Below, one piece after another: positions 27,922 through 36,897 of a stretch of 59,342 bases of DNA. The stretch is from Candidatus Gastranaerophilales bacterium (GTDB lineage Bacteria; Cyanobacteriota; Vampirovibrionia; Gastranaerophilales; Gastranaerophilaceae): NCBI GenBank assembly GCA_944324225.1, contig CALUVL010000016.1, positions 1 through 59,342 of the forward strand, read 5' to 3'. Under the pieces are notes generated by a model that worked only from the letters and a program-made list of their open reading frames with translations, was not told the origin of the DNA and did no database searches. The position numbers were made by a program, and so were the translations under genes. Every line of letters begins with the position of its first letter. Positions within the stretch are counted from its first letter, which is position 1.

Positions 27922-27930
27922 TGCTATAAT
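27922..27930 (+). promoter_or_regulatory. Extended -10 promoter of the GH77-like gene
   Basis: TGCTATAAT, a perfect extended -10. It lies 24 bp beyond MITE copy B and 36 bp before the ATG. No good -35 is visible. Confidence 0.5.
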
Positions 27931-27966
27931 TATTTATGAAAAACAGTTTTTCTGCAAAGGAGTATT

Positions 27967-29886
27967 ATGAGAATTGCACCAATTTCACAGGGTGCCGTTT
28001 TTTGCGGACGGCCATTAAATGAGAAAGAGTTAAAAGAGTACGAAGCTACATTAAAACAGGGCAAAAAAATTATCGGACTTACAGGACACGATATTTTTAT
28101 TATGCCCTCACAAAGTCTTCCGCAGTCCCCTGAATTGAACACAGGCATCGGGCATCTGACTTCCCCGACGGAACAGGAATATGTGAAATATATGCACTCA
28201 ATGTTAGGGTTTAACGTGCTTGAAGACCTGCCGGCAGGGCATATTGAACCATACCCGAATAATTTTTACTGCAATTACAGAAGTACAGCCCTTGCGCTCG
28301 GAGAACATCAGATAAACCCGCAGCTTCTGACAACTCCTGAGTATGCTGAACTTCTAACTAAAGATGATGTGATTGAAATTGTAAAAGCAAATACTAAACA
28401 AAATAAAGACCGTCTTGCAAATTTCAACAACATAATGGAAGAAAATCAAGGAATGGATAAGGCTCTTAAAAAAGCTTATGCTAAGTTTGAACAGCTTGAA
28501 GAATCTACGCCTTTAAAACAATCTTACAGAAAATTTATTGAAAAAAACTCTGAATGGATTGATTTCTTTTATAAAGATAAGGGCGATTTTTTCAAATTTA
28601 AACAATTTCTAGCGGAATCGCACCAAAAAAAAGCAAAAGATTTTCTTAATTCACTTGGCATAAAATACTGCGGGGACTGTCCGATAGGAGCAACCGGCGA
28701 AGAAGTGAAGGCACGACCATCCGCTTTTGATTTGGAACATTCAATGGGCTGGCTTCTGCCGATACCAAAATTTGAAGACATTGAAAATGAATCAACCGAT
28801 GCTCATAAATATCTCAAATACAAAGTTCAAAATATGGCCAGAAGATATGATATGATAAGGTTTGATGTCGGCTGGTCATATATTCAGCCCAGGCTGTTTT
28901 CAAACAAAGACAACTCAAAAATTGAAAAGCCATATTTTGATGACAGAATTTTAAAATTAATTGAAAAATGGGTTAAAGAAGTAAAAGGAGAAGATTTTGA
29001 CCTGAAAAACCTTATCTGGGAATTTGAAGCCGGTCCTGATGATTTTGCCTGGGAAAAAGACGGCAAAATGATTGAACCTTTACAAAAAAGAATGAAGATT
29101 TTGAGTACCATGTACATGAAAAACGGCTGGGGCTCTAATGAAGCATACAAAGAACGTGGATTTAATCCGGAATATTCAGTTGTAGGCGTAGGCAACCACG
29201 ACCACCAGCCTCTTGTTGAAATCGCAAATGATATTCCGTATCCTTACAAAGATAAAGGTCAAATTAAATATCTTCATCCTAAAGCAGATTCGATTGAACC
29301 GCTTGCCAAACTTTTCAATCTTGACAAAAATTTTGTGAACATTCCGGAAGAATACGCAAAAGCTAAAATGGCAGAAGCAATGACCGGAAAAAACACAATG
29401 CAATTTTTTATGGACACATTCGGATACAAAGTAAGATTTGACAAACACAGCTTCAACTGCGACGAAACTCCAAATGAAAACTACTGCCACAAAATCCTTT
29501 ATGACTTTAAAAAGCAATATCACGATGCCGTTGAAAACGGATTTGGAGCCAACAAAATGGATTCTCTTGAAAAAATCTTTAAAGCAAGAGGTCTTGATAA
29601 AGAACATCCGGTAATTTACAGTCTGATAGTAAAATACAGAGATTTTCTATACGAAAAAACTGACTCTATCAATCTGCAGCAAACTGAAGCACAGAATTCT
29701 GATATTGGAGAAGGATTTGATGATTTTCCAATAACCAAACAAAAAAATAAATATTTTTGGCCAATTCTTGCGGCCGGAGCAGTGATTGCGGGAGCCGGAG
29801 CCTATTATTTTATACATAAATCAACAAGCATATATGATGTCCCTGCAAAATCTTCCAAAGATACCACTCTTGTTAAGATTGCATAA
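27967..29886 (+). CDS. GH77-like 4-alpha-glucanotransferase with C-terminal membrane helix
   Basis: The 639-aa protein is a divergent MalQ-type enzyme that would move maltooligosaccharide units between glucans. Candidate catalytic sites: nucleophile Asp300 in MIRFDVGW, acid in WEFEAGP (about residue 356), and GNHDHQP (about 418), corresponding to the GH77 Asp, Glu and Asp. The N-terminus (APISQGAVFCGRP) is clade-typical. Near the end, YFWPILAAGAVIAGAGAYYF (about 597-616) is a clear membrane helix followed by a 20-residue tail. Such an anchor is unusual for GH77. There is no N-terminal signal, so the enzyme probably faces the cytosol as a tail-anchored protein. AAAGGAG precedes the ATG. Confidence 0.78.
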   Translation: MRIAPISQGAVFCGRPLNEKELKEYEATLKQGKKIIGLTGHDIFIMPSQSLPQSPELNTGIGHLTSPTEQEYVKYMHSMLGFNVLEDLPAGHIEPYPNNFYCNYRSTALALGEHQINPQLLTTPEYAELLTKDDVIEIVKANTKQNKDRLANFNNIMEENQGMDKALKKAYAKFEQLEESTPLKQSYRKFIEKNSEWIDFFYKDKGDFFKFKQFLAESHQKKAKDFLNSLGIKYCGDCPIGATGEEVKARPSAFDLEHSMGWLLPIPKFEDIENESTDAHKYLKYKVQNMARRYDMIRFDVGWSYIQPRLFSNKDNSKIEKPYFDDRILKLIEKWVKEVKGEDFDLKNLIWEFEAGPDDFAWEKDGKMIEPLQKRMKILSTMYMKNGWGSNEAYKERGFNPEYSVVGVGNHDHQPLVEIANDIPYPYKDKGQIKYLHPKADSIEPLAKLFNLDKNFVNIPEEYAKAKMAEAMTGKNTMQFFMDTFGYKVRFDKHSFNCDETPNENYCHKILYDFKKQYHDAVENGFGANKMDSLEKIFKARGLDKEHPVIYSLIVKYRDFLYEKTDSINLQQTEAQNSDIGEGFDDFPITKQKNKYFWPILAAGAVIAGAGAYYFIHKSTSIYDVPAKSSKDTTLVKIA

Positions 29887-29954
29887 TATTATAAGAAATA
29901 TGACAGAAAATATTTTTATGATATTATCAATTAATAATTGAGGGGATAGCATTT

Positions 29955-30722
29955 ATGAAAAAATTTTTACTTACAACTTTAGTCTTGCTGCTTACAAGCG
30001 AAATCGTTTCAGCATATGAGGTTGATGAAGCCGTATTAAACGCAATAAAAAATAATCAGATAGTTGATTACAATCCGCAGACAAAAATCTGGTCGCGGAA
30101 CCTTGGAGTAAACCATTATGTATTCACAAAACACATTTCAATCGGAAGCGGAAGCTATACTTACTTTACTAACGGTGACAAAGAATATGAACTTAATTCA
30201 ACCTATGAATTTTTATACTATGGCAGACTCTATGCATATAGTGCGCATTTATTGAAATTCTTTGAACTAGGATTTGACGGAGAAGGCTTTACAACAAGAG
30301 AATTGTCAAAAGAAGAAGTTCAGAACATGTTTCCTGATGTAAAAATTCTACCTGTTTCCGAGTTTGATGAAAATAATGAAATAACCGTCCCCCTTCCAGC
30401 ATTCAGAAAAAGAGCGTTTATGATTCTGAATGACACAGACAAAGATTTTTATAAATACCAGTTTGAATATTACAGACCGGAAAACAAGTTATTTAACAAC
30501 ATTTTTGAAATCAGAATGCCAAGAATTATGGTCATGTCACATTTCAAAAGCAGAGATGTATTATTCCCAATATTAAGAGTAATAGTAAAACCGGTCTGGA
30601 AAGATACGGAACACCAATCTCAAATAGACGGCAACTATGTAGAAACAACTCCGCAGGTACAAGAAAATACGCCTAAACCGGAACCTCTTGACGATACAGG
30701 AATAGATGACGGTGAATTCTAA
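29955..30722 (+). CDS. Exported protein of unknown function
   Basis: The 255-aa protein has a Sec signal (about 1-20, EIVSA). The body mixes beta-strands (YVFTKHISIGSGSYTYF) and charged segments, and ends with a Pro/Thr/Asp-rich tail (PKPEPLDDTGIDDGEF). I do not recognise a family. GAGGGG lies 8 nt before the ATG. Its stop codon overlaps the end of the convergent C_GCAxxG gene by 4 nt. Confidence 0.65.
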   Translation: MKKFLLTTLVLLLTSEIVSAYEVDEAVLNAIKNNQIVDYNPQTKIWSRNLGVNHYVFTKHISIGSGSYTYFTNGDKEYELNSTYEFLYYGRLYAYSAHLLKFFELGFDGEGFTTRELSKEEVQNMFPDVKILPVSEFDENNEITVPLPAFRKRAFMILNDTDKDFYKYQFEYYRPENKLFNNIFEIRMPRIMVMSHFKSRDVLFPILRVIVKPVWKDTEHQSQIDGNYVETTPQVQENTPKPEPLDDTGIDDGEF

Positions 30723-31183
30723 TCTACTCTCTGTTTGAGTTTTATCATTTCATCAACAATTTTTGCCGCAGTTGCGATAAAATTCTCGCAAGGCCGATTA
30801 TCGTAATATTCTTTTGTCCTCGGAGTCGGCTCCGGAGAAGAAATGATATCCTTTTCAAGTCCTAAAAGCTCCCGGCAGATAATTGTGTCATGCTCTTTTT
30901 TAAACTTTTCCGCTAAATCCTGAATAAGTTTGTAATGCCGGCCTTTAATTTTATCATTGTCAGGTTCTGTATAACCATATAAACATCCGGCAATCATAAA
31001 CATCGCACTAACCGCACCGCATACTTCTCTTAGCCTTCCCATTCCACCGCCAAAAGAAGATGAAAGTTTTAGTGCATCTTCAAAATTCATGCCTGTTTCA
31101 TCACAAAATGAACAAAAAACAGACTGTGCACAGTTGTACCCGTTTCTGAACAATTCTCTGGCTTTCTTTTCTTTTGAATTCAT
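30719..31183 (-). CDS. C_GCAxxG_C_C family redox-type protein
   Basis: The 154-aa protein has the family pattern: NGYNCAQSVFCSFC (about 14-27), GGGMGRLREVCGAVSAMF (about 46-63) and later cysteines in IICRELLG and RPCENF. This family is predicted to be redox-active or to bind a metal/cluster, often alongside oxidoreductases. Cytosolic, no signal. No operon partner is next to it. A terminator-shaped hairpin lies 32-52 nt upstream of its start on the same strand. Confidence 0.85.
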   Translation of the reverse strand: MNSKEKKARELFRNGYNCAQSVFCSFCDETGMNFEDALKLSSSFGGGMGRLREVCGAVSAMFMIAGCLYGYTEPDNDKIKGRHYKLIQDLAEKFKKEHDTIICRELLGLEKDIISSPEPTPRTKEYYDNRPCENFIATAAKIVDEMIKLKQRVD

Positions 31184-31214
31184 ACATAAAATTTTACTAC
31201 AAAAACGAATAAAA

Positions 31215-31235
31215 AGAGCTCTGGAATAGAGCTCG
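31215..31235 (-). terminator. Terminator-like hairpin upstream of the C_GCAxxG gene
   Basis: On the minus strand GAGCTC, 7-nt loop, GAGCTC is followed by TTTTTATT. No minus-strand gene ends here, so it may be a leader attenuator or a chance hairpin. Confidence 0.35.
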
Positions 31236-31338
31236 TTGGAATTAAGAATAGCTGGAAGTATGAAAAAGATTTAATTATATTAAACTGTTCTTATACTCCA
31301 AAAACAATTAGCCACATGAGTAATATTTTATTAAAATC

Positions 31339-31367
31339 TTTACCAGACAAAACTATTGGTTTATAAT
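31339..31367 (+). promoter_or_regulatory. Promoter of the wecG-tkt-yhcH operon, likely leaderless
   Basis: TTTACC (31339-31344), 17-bp spacer, TATAAT (31362-31367). The predicted start falls on or next to the ATG at 31374, and no ribosome site precedes that ATG. Confidence 0.45.
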
Positions 31368-31373
31368 TTACTT

Positions 31374-32084
31374 ATGGAAAGACACACAGTAAAACTTCAA
31401 AATCTGCCGGTTGACACCTTTACATTTGAAGAAGCCATTGGATATGCTTCAAAAGGACAGGTAGTAACAATAAATCCTGAAATGATTTCATATGCCTCAA
31501 AACATCCGGAATTTTCACAAATAATTAATGCCTCTGAACTAGTCATTCCAGACGGAATAGGGGTTCAAATAGGCTTAAAAATTCTCGGACATAATGTGAG
31601 AAGAATTGCCGGCATTGAATTCGGCAGAAAAATTCTTGAAAAATATTCTAAAGAAAATAAAACAGTCGCCCTGATTGGTGCTAAACCTGAAGTTATTACA
31701 AAAGCAGTAGAAAATCTGAATAAAGAAATTGAAAACATAAATATCGCATACTACCATGACGGATATTTTAAAGATGACAGCGAAATCATTGACCATCTTA
31801 TTACCTGCCGGCCTGCAGCAGTACTAACGGCCCTCGGTTCTCCAAGGCAGGAAGAATTCAATTATAAACTCAAAAAACTTCTGCCTGACACATTATTTAT
31901 CGGAGTCGGAGGAAGTTTCGATGTCTGGGCCGGAAAAGTCAAACGTGCGCCTGAAATTTATCAGAAACTCGGACTTGAATGGCTTTACAGAACAATTAAG
32001 GAACCCAAAAGATTCAAAAGAATATTTCCGACCCTTCCGGTGTTTTTATTAAAAGTTTTGAAAGAGAAGATTATAGGAGTATAA
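31374..32084 (+). CDS. WecG/TagA/CpsF family glycosyltransferase
   Basis: The 236-aa protein starts at ATG 31374 (MERHTVKLQN). It is a GT26-type enzyme that adds a sugar (classically N-acetylmannosamine or its uronate) to a lipid-linked GlcNAc in surface polysaccharide or teichoic acid synthesis, at the inner face of the cytoplasmic membrane. Motifs: TINPEMISYA, VIPDGIGVQIGLKI with the catalytic Asp, RIAGIEF, ALGSPRQEEF, FIGVGGSFDVWAG and the C-terminal GLEWLYRTIKEPKRF membrane-association segment. It is the first gene of an operon; the next start is 2 nt past its stop. Confidence 0.9.
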   Translation: MERHTVKLQNLPVDTFTFEEAIGYASKGQVVTINPEMISYASKHPEFSQIINASELVIPDGIGVQIGLKILGHNVRRIAGIEFGRKILEKYSKENKTVALIGAKPEVITKAVENLNKEIENINIAYYHDGYFKDDSEIIDHLITCRPAAVLTALGSPRQEEFNYKLKKLLPDTLFIGVGGSFDVWAGKVKRAPEIYQKLGLEWLYRTIKEPKRFKRIFPTLPVFLLKVLKEKIIGV

Positions 32085-32086
32085 AG

Positions 32087-32911
32087 ATGCTTACAGATAC
32101 TGAAGTTAAAGAACTCAAAGAACTTTGCAGGGAAAACAGACAAAATATTGTAAAAATGGTTTATAATGCAGCCTCAGGCCATATTGGAGGTTCTTTATCC
32201 TCTGTTGAACTTTTGACAGTTCTTTTTCATAAATGTATGAAAACAATTCCGCAATGGCACAGGTCACAGGAATTTGATACCCGTGACAGATTTGTTTTGT
32301 CGAAAGGGCATGTATCTCCTGCATATTATTCAGTTCTTTCACAATTAGGATACTTTGAAAAAGAAGAACTATTAACTTTTAGAAAAATAGGAAGCAGACT
32401 TCAGGGGCATCCGATGCCGGTATGTCCGGGAGTGGAAGTAGCAACAGGTTCTTTGGGACAGGGATTGTCAATTGCGTGCGGGATTTCGTTGGCTTTGAAA
32501 CTTGACAAAAATCCGGCCAATGTCTTTGTTCTTCTCGGAGACGGAGAACTTCAGGAGGGCAGTGTCTGGGAAGGTTTTATGAACGGTGCTCACCACAAAC
32601 TGGACAATCTTGTTGCAATAATAGACAGAAACGGACTTCAAATTGACGGCGCAACAGAAAACATAAAATCTCTTGAACCGCTTGGCGAAAAAATCAAAAC
32701 TTTCGGATGGGATGCTCTGGAAATTGACGGGCATGATATTCAGGCTATATATGATGCAATAGAAAAAGCAAAGAAAACCACCAAACCGACTGCAATTATA
32801 GCAAACACAATAAAAGGAAAAGGTGTCAGCTTTATGGAAAATAATGCTGGTTGGCATGGCAAAGCACCGAATAAAGAAGAATACGAAAAAGCAATGCAAG
32901 AACTTGCTTAA
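32087..32911 (+). CDS. Transketolase, N-terminal (TPP-binding) subunit
   Basis: The 274-aa protein equals the first half of transketolase: SGHIGGSLSSVELLTVLFH, SKGHVSPAYYSVL, GSLGQGLSIACGI and the TPP motif GDGELQEGSVWEG...N. Split transketolases need a separate C-terminal (Pyr/C) subunit, usually the next gene. Here the next genes are YhcH and a full-length DXS-like protein, so the partner is elsewhere or replaced. An AGGAG site lies 8 nt before the ATG inside the wecG end. Confidence 0.9.
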   Translation: MLTDTEVKELKELCRENRQNIVKMVYNAASGHIGGSLSSVELLTVLFHKCMKTIPQWHRSQEFDTRDRFVLSKGHVSPAYYSVLSQLGYFEKEELLTFRKIGSRLQGHPMPVCPGVEVATGSLGQGLSIACGISLALKLDKNPANVFVLLGDGELQEGSVWEGFMNGAHHKLDNLVAIIDRNGLQIDGATENIKSLEPLGEKIKTFGWDALEIDGHDIQAIYDAIEKAKKTTKPTAIIANTIKGKGVSFMENNAGWHGKAPNKEEYEKAMQELA

Positions 32912-32922
32912 AAAGGGCTAAA

Positions 32923-33357
32923 ATGATTTACGACAAAATTGAAAACCTGAAACTTTACAACATAGATAAATCTGTCATTGATTTTATCAACGACATTACA
33001 TCAGACAAAGAATGCGGAAGATACGAGATTTCGGAAGGAATTTACGCAAATATTGATGAATACAACACTAAAGACTCCGGATATTTTGAAGCGCACAGAA
33101 ATTACACAGATATCCAGCTTCTGCTTGAGGGAGAGGAAATAATTGAATACACACCGCTTGAAGGGTTGGAAGTCAAGGACGATTATAACCCGTCACGTGA
33201 TATTGCATTCTACTATGACGGAGAAAATCAAATTTTGAAACTTCCGCTAAAGAAAGGCTTTTTTGCTGTTTTATACCCGCACGAAGCCCACAAACCCCAG
33301 TTAATCTCCACAACACAGCAAAAAGTTAAAAAAGTTGTTGTAAAAATCAAAGCCTGA
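32923..33357 (+). CDS. YhcH/YjgK/YiaL family cupin-like protein
   Basis: The 144-aa protein shows the family core: EAHRNYTDIQLLLEGEE, FYYDGENQ and FAVLYPHEAHKPQL, where His and Glu residues form the metal-binding cupin site. Members occur with sialic acid and other sugar catabolism and are proposed sugar-processing or anomerase-like proteins. It ends the wecG-tkt operon, 11 nt after the transketolase half. Confidence 0.88.
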   Translation: MIYDKIENLKLYNIDKSVIDFINDITSDKECGRYEISEGIYANIDEYNTKDSGYFEAHRNYTDIQLLLEGEEIIEYTPLEGLEVKDDYNPSRDIAFYYDGENQILKLPLKKGFFAVLYPHEAHKPQLISTTQQKVKKVVVKIKA

Positions 33358-33426
33358 CGCTTCAAAGCTGAAAAACTATCCCCTTGCGTCATACACTCCG
33401 AAATTAACTAATCTTAAACAAGCCTC

Positions 33427-33457
33427 TTGACTGATAGCAGCTCTCAAAGGTTATAAT
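33427..33457 (+). promoter_or_regulatory. MerR-type promoter (19-bp spacer) of the DXS-like gene
   Basis: TTGACT (33427-33432), a 19-bp spacer, TATAAT (33452-33457). The spacer carries TGATAGCAGCTCTCA, a dyad with one mismatch, nearly the same as at 40767-40797, 44918-44948 and 56349-56379. Confidence 0.72.
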
Positions 33458-33500
33458 TTTTTTGTAATAATAAATTTCAGAGAAAAAGGAGAACTTTATA

Positions 33501-35249
33501 ATGAAAATTTTAGACAAAATAAACTCCCCGAAAGATATAAAAACTCTTTCCCCTGAAGAAATGGCCAATCTTTCAGGCGAAATCAGGGAAGCCATTTTGA
33601 ACAGAGTAAACACAATCGGCGGACACCTCGGGCCGGATCTTGGAATTGTAGAAGCCACTATTGCACTTCATTATGTATTTGATTCACCGAAGGATAAAAT
33701 CGTATATGATGTTTCACACCAAATTTATCCTCACAAAATCCTGACCGGCAGAAAAGACGGATTTTTACACCCTGAGCACACAACGATTTCAGGGTATTCA
33801 AACCCGAATGAAAGCGAACACGACAACTTTATTATCGGACACACTTCTACTGCAGCAAGCCTTGCAACCGGACTTGCAAAGGCAAGAGATTTAAAAGGCG
33901 AAAAATACAACGTAATTGCAATTGTAGGTGACGGCTCTATGAGCGGCGGCGAAGCTTTTGAAGGATTCAACAATGCAGCGGTCTTGAACAGCAACATTAT
34001 CCTTATAGTAAACGACAACGAAATGTCAATCGCAGAAACACACGGCGGGCTTTACAAAAACCTTAAACTTTTAAGAGAAACAAACGGAAAAGCAGAAAAC
34101 AATATTTTTACAGCCTTCGGCTTTAATTATATTTACGTTGACAACGGCAATGACGTTGAATCGCTTATAAAAGCATTTCAAGACGTAAAAGACACTGATC
34201 AACCTACTGTTGTACATATTCATACACTCAAAGGCAAAGGCTACAAAAAAGCAGAAGAAGATAAAGAAACTTATCACTGGCAGGTACCTGGTTTTATGGA
34301 AGTAAAAGACTCCTCAGGCGAAAAGGCCGAAAGCTATGAGTCTCTGACAACAGATTATCTTTTGAAAAAACATGAAACTGACAAAACCGTAATTGCAATC
34401 TCCCCGTCAACACCAGGGGCATATGGTTTCACTCCTGAGTTCCGAAAGAAAATGGGGGAATGTTACACAGACCCAGGAATTGCGGAAGAACACGCTATTG
34501 CATACGCATCAGCCCTTGCCGCAAACGGAGCTAAACCTGTACTTGCAATCATGAGTTCCTTTATGCAGAGAACTTACGACCAGATGTCACAGGATCTTGC
34601 GTTGAACAATTCCCCTGCAACTATTATTGTTTACTGGGGCGGACTGTCACCTATGGATGCAACGCACGTCGGATCTTTTGATATTCCGTTCCTGTCAAAT
34701 ATTCCAAACATTGTCTACCTTGCGCCGACCTGCAAAGAAGAATACCTCAAAATGCTTGACTGGTCAGTAGAACAAACAGAACACCCCGTTGCAATCAGAG
34801 TTCCGTTCGGGAACTTTGTATCAACAGGAATTGAAGATACTACAGACTACTCAATATTGAACAAGTCTAAAGTCGTCAAGCAGGGAAGCGGAATTGCGGT
34901 CATCTCAGTTGGAAACTTTTTCGGGCTCGGCGGGGATGTCGTAAACCAAATAAAAGAAAAACTTGGAATTGATGCAACATTAATTAATCCTATTTACCTT
35001 ACAGGTCTTGATGAAAAGCTTCTCGAAAGCCTCAAAGAAAATCACAAAATCGTGGTTACGCTTGAAAACGGTATTCTTGACGGCGGTTTTGGCGAAAAGA
35101 TTTCAAGATTTTACGGAAATTCAGATATGAAAGTTCTTAACTTCGGCGGAAAGAAAGAGTTTACTGACAGGGTTCCTCTCAGCGAACTTCTTACACGCTA
35201 CCACCTCACAAAAGAGCAAATCGTTGAAGATATTTCAAAATTAATTTAA
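33501..35249 (+). CDS. 1-Deoxy-D-xylulose-5-phosphate synthase-like enzyme
   Basis: The 582-aa protein has the full DXS/transketolase layout. TPP domain: GGHLGPDLGIVEATIALHY, DVSHQIYPHKILTGR, GHTSTAAS, GDGSMSGGEAFEGFNNA and NDNEMSI. Pyrimidine domain: DPGIAEEHAIAYASALA with the catalytic Glu. C-terminal domain: VTLENGILDGGFG. DXS makes DXP from pyruvate and glyceraldehyde-3-phosphate for isoprenoids, thiamine and pyridoxal. At 582 aa it is shorter than classic DXS (about 620) and has HTSTAAS where classic enzymes have HSSTSIS. It may be a second, regulated paralogue. AAAAGGAG precedes the ATG. A MerR-type promoter lies upstream. Confidence 0.82.
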   Translation: MKILDKINSPKDIKTLSPEEMANLSGEIREAILNRVNTIGGHLGPDLGIVEATIALHYVFDSPKDKIVYDVSHQIYPHKILTGRKDGFLHPEHTTISGYSNPNESEHDNFIIGHTSTAASLATGLAKARDLKGEKYNVIAIVGDGSMSGGEAFEGFNNAAVLNSNIILIVNDNEMSIAETHGGLYKNLKLLRETNGKAENNIFTAFGFNYIYVDNGNDVESLIKAFQDVKDTDQPTVVHIHTLKGKGYKKAEEDKETYHWQVPGFMEVKDSSGEKAESYESLTTDYLLKKHETDKTVIAISPSTPGAYGFTPEFRKKMGECYTDPGIAEEHAIAYASALAANGAKPVLAIMSSFMQRTYDQMSQDLALNNSPATIIVYWGGLSPMDATHVGSFDIPFLSNIPNIVYLAPTCKEEYLKMLDWSVEQTEHPVAIRVPFGNFVSTGIEDTTDYSILNKSKVVKQGSGIAVISVGNFFGLGGDVVNQIKEKLGIDATLINPIYLTGLDEKLLESLKENHKIVVTLENGILDGGFGEKISRFYGNSDMKVLNFGGKKEFTDRVPLSELLTRYHLTKEQIVEDISKLI

Positions 35250-35276
35250 CCATCATACTTTTACTAAAAAATACAG

Positions 35277-35303
35277 GAGGTTCTCAATAGAACCTCTTTT
35301 TTT
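35277..35303 (+). terminator. Intrinsic terminator of the DXS-like gene
   Basis: GAGGTTC (35277-35283) pairs with GAACCTC (35290-35296), then seven or more T. Confidence 0.85.
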
Positions 35304-35358
35304 ATAACTTTAGAGTTCCTCTCAATTTTATGATATAATTTTATTAAGGGGGAATAAA

Positions 35359-35772
35359 ATGTACACAATAAAAGAAGTTGCGGATAAAATGGATATATCA
35401 GAGCATACCTTGAGATTCTGGGCAAAAAGCGGATTTTTCCCTTTTGTAAAAAGGAACGAAAATAACATCCGCCAATTTTCCGAAAACGACCTTGAATGGG
35501 TAAAAATCGTAAAATGTCTACGCTCTGTCGGAACTGAAAACAAAGCTATTAAAAGATACATTGACCTTTGTATAATCGGGGATTCCACAATAAAAGAACG
35601 ATACAGAATAATTCAGGATACAAAGCAAAAAGCTCTTAAGCAAATGGAAGAATTAAAGCAACAGCTTGCTCTTCTTGATTATAAGGAACATTTCTATCAA
35701 AACCTTATTAAAAACAATCTCAAAGACACATGGAATCCGATGAATAATATTACAGAAGAAATTGCTGTATAA
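35359..35772 (+). CDS. MerR-family transcription regulator
   Basis: The 137-aa protein has the MerR N-terminal wing-helix: YTIKEVADKMDISEHTLRFWAKSG and FSENDLEWVKIVKCLRSVG (residues 2-64). A coiled-coil dimer helix (about 83-115) and a short tail follow, without metal-binding cysteines. This resembles the AdhR/YyaN-type branch that activates redox and carbonyl-stress genes by reshaping promoters with 19-20-bp spacers. Such a promoter lies before the preceding DXS-like gene, and three more are in the window, so it is the best local candidate regulator. Its own promoter is TGATATAAT (extended -10, 35331-35339). Target assignment is inference. Confidence 0.9.
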   Translation: MYTIKEVADKMDISEHTLRFWAKSGFFPFVKRNENNIRQFSENDLEWVKIVKCLRSVGTENKAIKRYIDLCIIGDSTIKERYRIIQDTKQKALKQMEELKQQLALLDYKEHFYQNLIKNNLKDTWNPMNNITEEIAV

Positions 35773-35774
35773 AT

Positions 35775-36824
35775 TTAAACTGATTTACTCCGGTGTTTTA
35801 AAATGCTTTTATCAAATCTTTCAGCAAAATATGTAGATATTACAGGGAGCAATCCATAATAAATTACTGCAAAAATCAATGCAGGACGCAAAATATTTAT
35901 GCCCTGAATATATTTAGACAATTTTGGGTCAGCCTTGTTGACTTCGGAGAATTTTTCAACAAACTTACGTGTATTATTTTTTATAAGACGATCTATGAAA
36001 TATCCGCCACCGAGAGTTATGCCGGTTGATATTACAGAATTATAAATAAGCGGATTTTTTCGATTTTCCTTAATTCTGCTGCTTTTTTTAATGAGGACGG
36101 CATTTGTTCCTGTCAATAAAATATCTGTTGCGGCAGTCATGTGTTTTGCAATATTTTTTTCATCATTTTGATATTTTTTTATGAATTTTTGGAAATGCGA
36201 ATTATCCAGAATTTTGCCGAGCCCATGTGAAAGCTTTTCTCCGGTAGAACCTGTAAACGGTACTTTTGATTTATTTTTGCCCGAAAAAACTGTTTTATAA
36301 TCAGCTTCATATTTTTTAGTTTCTGACATTGTGTGTTTTTTGGGGAAAATATTATCCATAATAACGGGAATCAGGGCGACCGTCAGGACAGATTTCGGGA
36401 TTGCTGAGAGAACCCCTGCGCCGAGTTTGATAATCTGTGTTCCGAATCTGTAGGCTTGAGAATCCGCAATTTGCTTTTTCCTAGGGGTTAAGGCGGCTAT
36501 AGTTTCTTTCTTGAGGTATTTAGAAGGATTTTTGTCAATCTTTTTGACAGCATTTTCGATAGGGAGAGCAACAGCCTCGACAAGCCCGAATTTTACAAGC
36601 CCTGAACTTATAGAATTTACACTTGCATATTCCTTGTTTTCCCGCTCAACGTTAGGTGTTGCAAAAATTGCAAGCGGACGCACTCCTAATGCCATTACAA
36701 GCGACGTTGTTGCGGCAAATGAGGTTCCGTGATCGGAAATTTTTTCAAGCCCTTTAAGAACAACCTTGTTATTCATCCAGGAGGTAAAAGCTATATTATT
36801 CTTGTCAGTACGATTAATTCTCAT
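35775..36824 (-). CDS. Membrane protein of unknown function
   Basis: The 349-aa protein begins RINRTDKNNIAFTSW, a start style common to this clade's uncharacterised proteins. Hydrophobic segments lie at about 35-55 (TSLVMALGVRPLAIFA), 130-160 (GVLSAIPKSVLTVALIPVIM), 263-285 (SVISTGITLGGGYFI) and 312-335 (PALIFAVIYYGLLPVIS). Basic stretches occur between them. I do not recognise a family. It is convergent with the MerR gene (2-nt gap) and divergent from pnuC. Confidence 0.6.
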   Translation of the reverse strand: MRINRTDKNNIAFTSWMNNKVVLKGLEKISDHGTSFAATTSLVMALGVRPLAIFATPNVERENKEYASVNSISSGLVKFGLVEAVALPIENAVKKIDKNPSKYLKKETIAALTPRKKQIADSQAYRFGTQIIKLGAGVLSAIPKSVLTVALIPVIMDNIFPKKHTMSETKKYEADYKTVFSGKNKSKVPFTGSTGEKLSHGLGKILDNSHFQKFIKKYQNDEKNIAKHMTAATDILLTGTNAVLIKKSSRIKENRKNPLIYNSVISTGITLGGGYFIDRLIKNNTRKFVEKFSEVNKADPKLSKYIQGINILRPALIFAVIYYGLLPVISTYFAERFDKSILKHRSKSV

Positions 36825-36897
36825 ATCCTATATATAGTAGACAACACACAAAGCAAAAAGTAAAATTTTTCAACAATTTTGTAATATAATTATCTCA

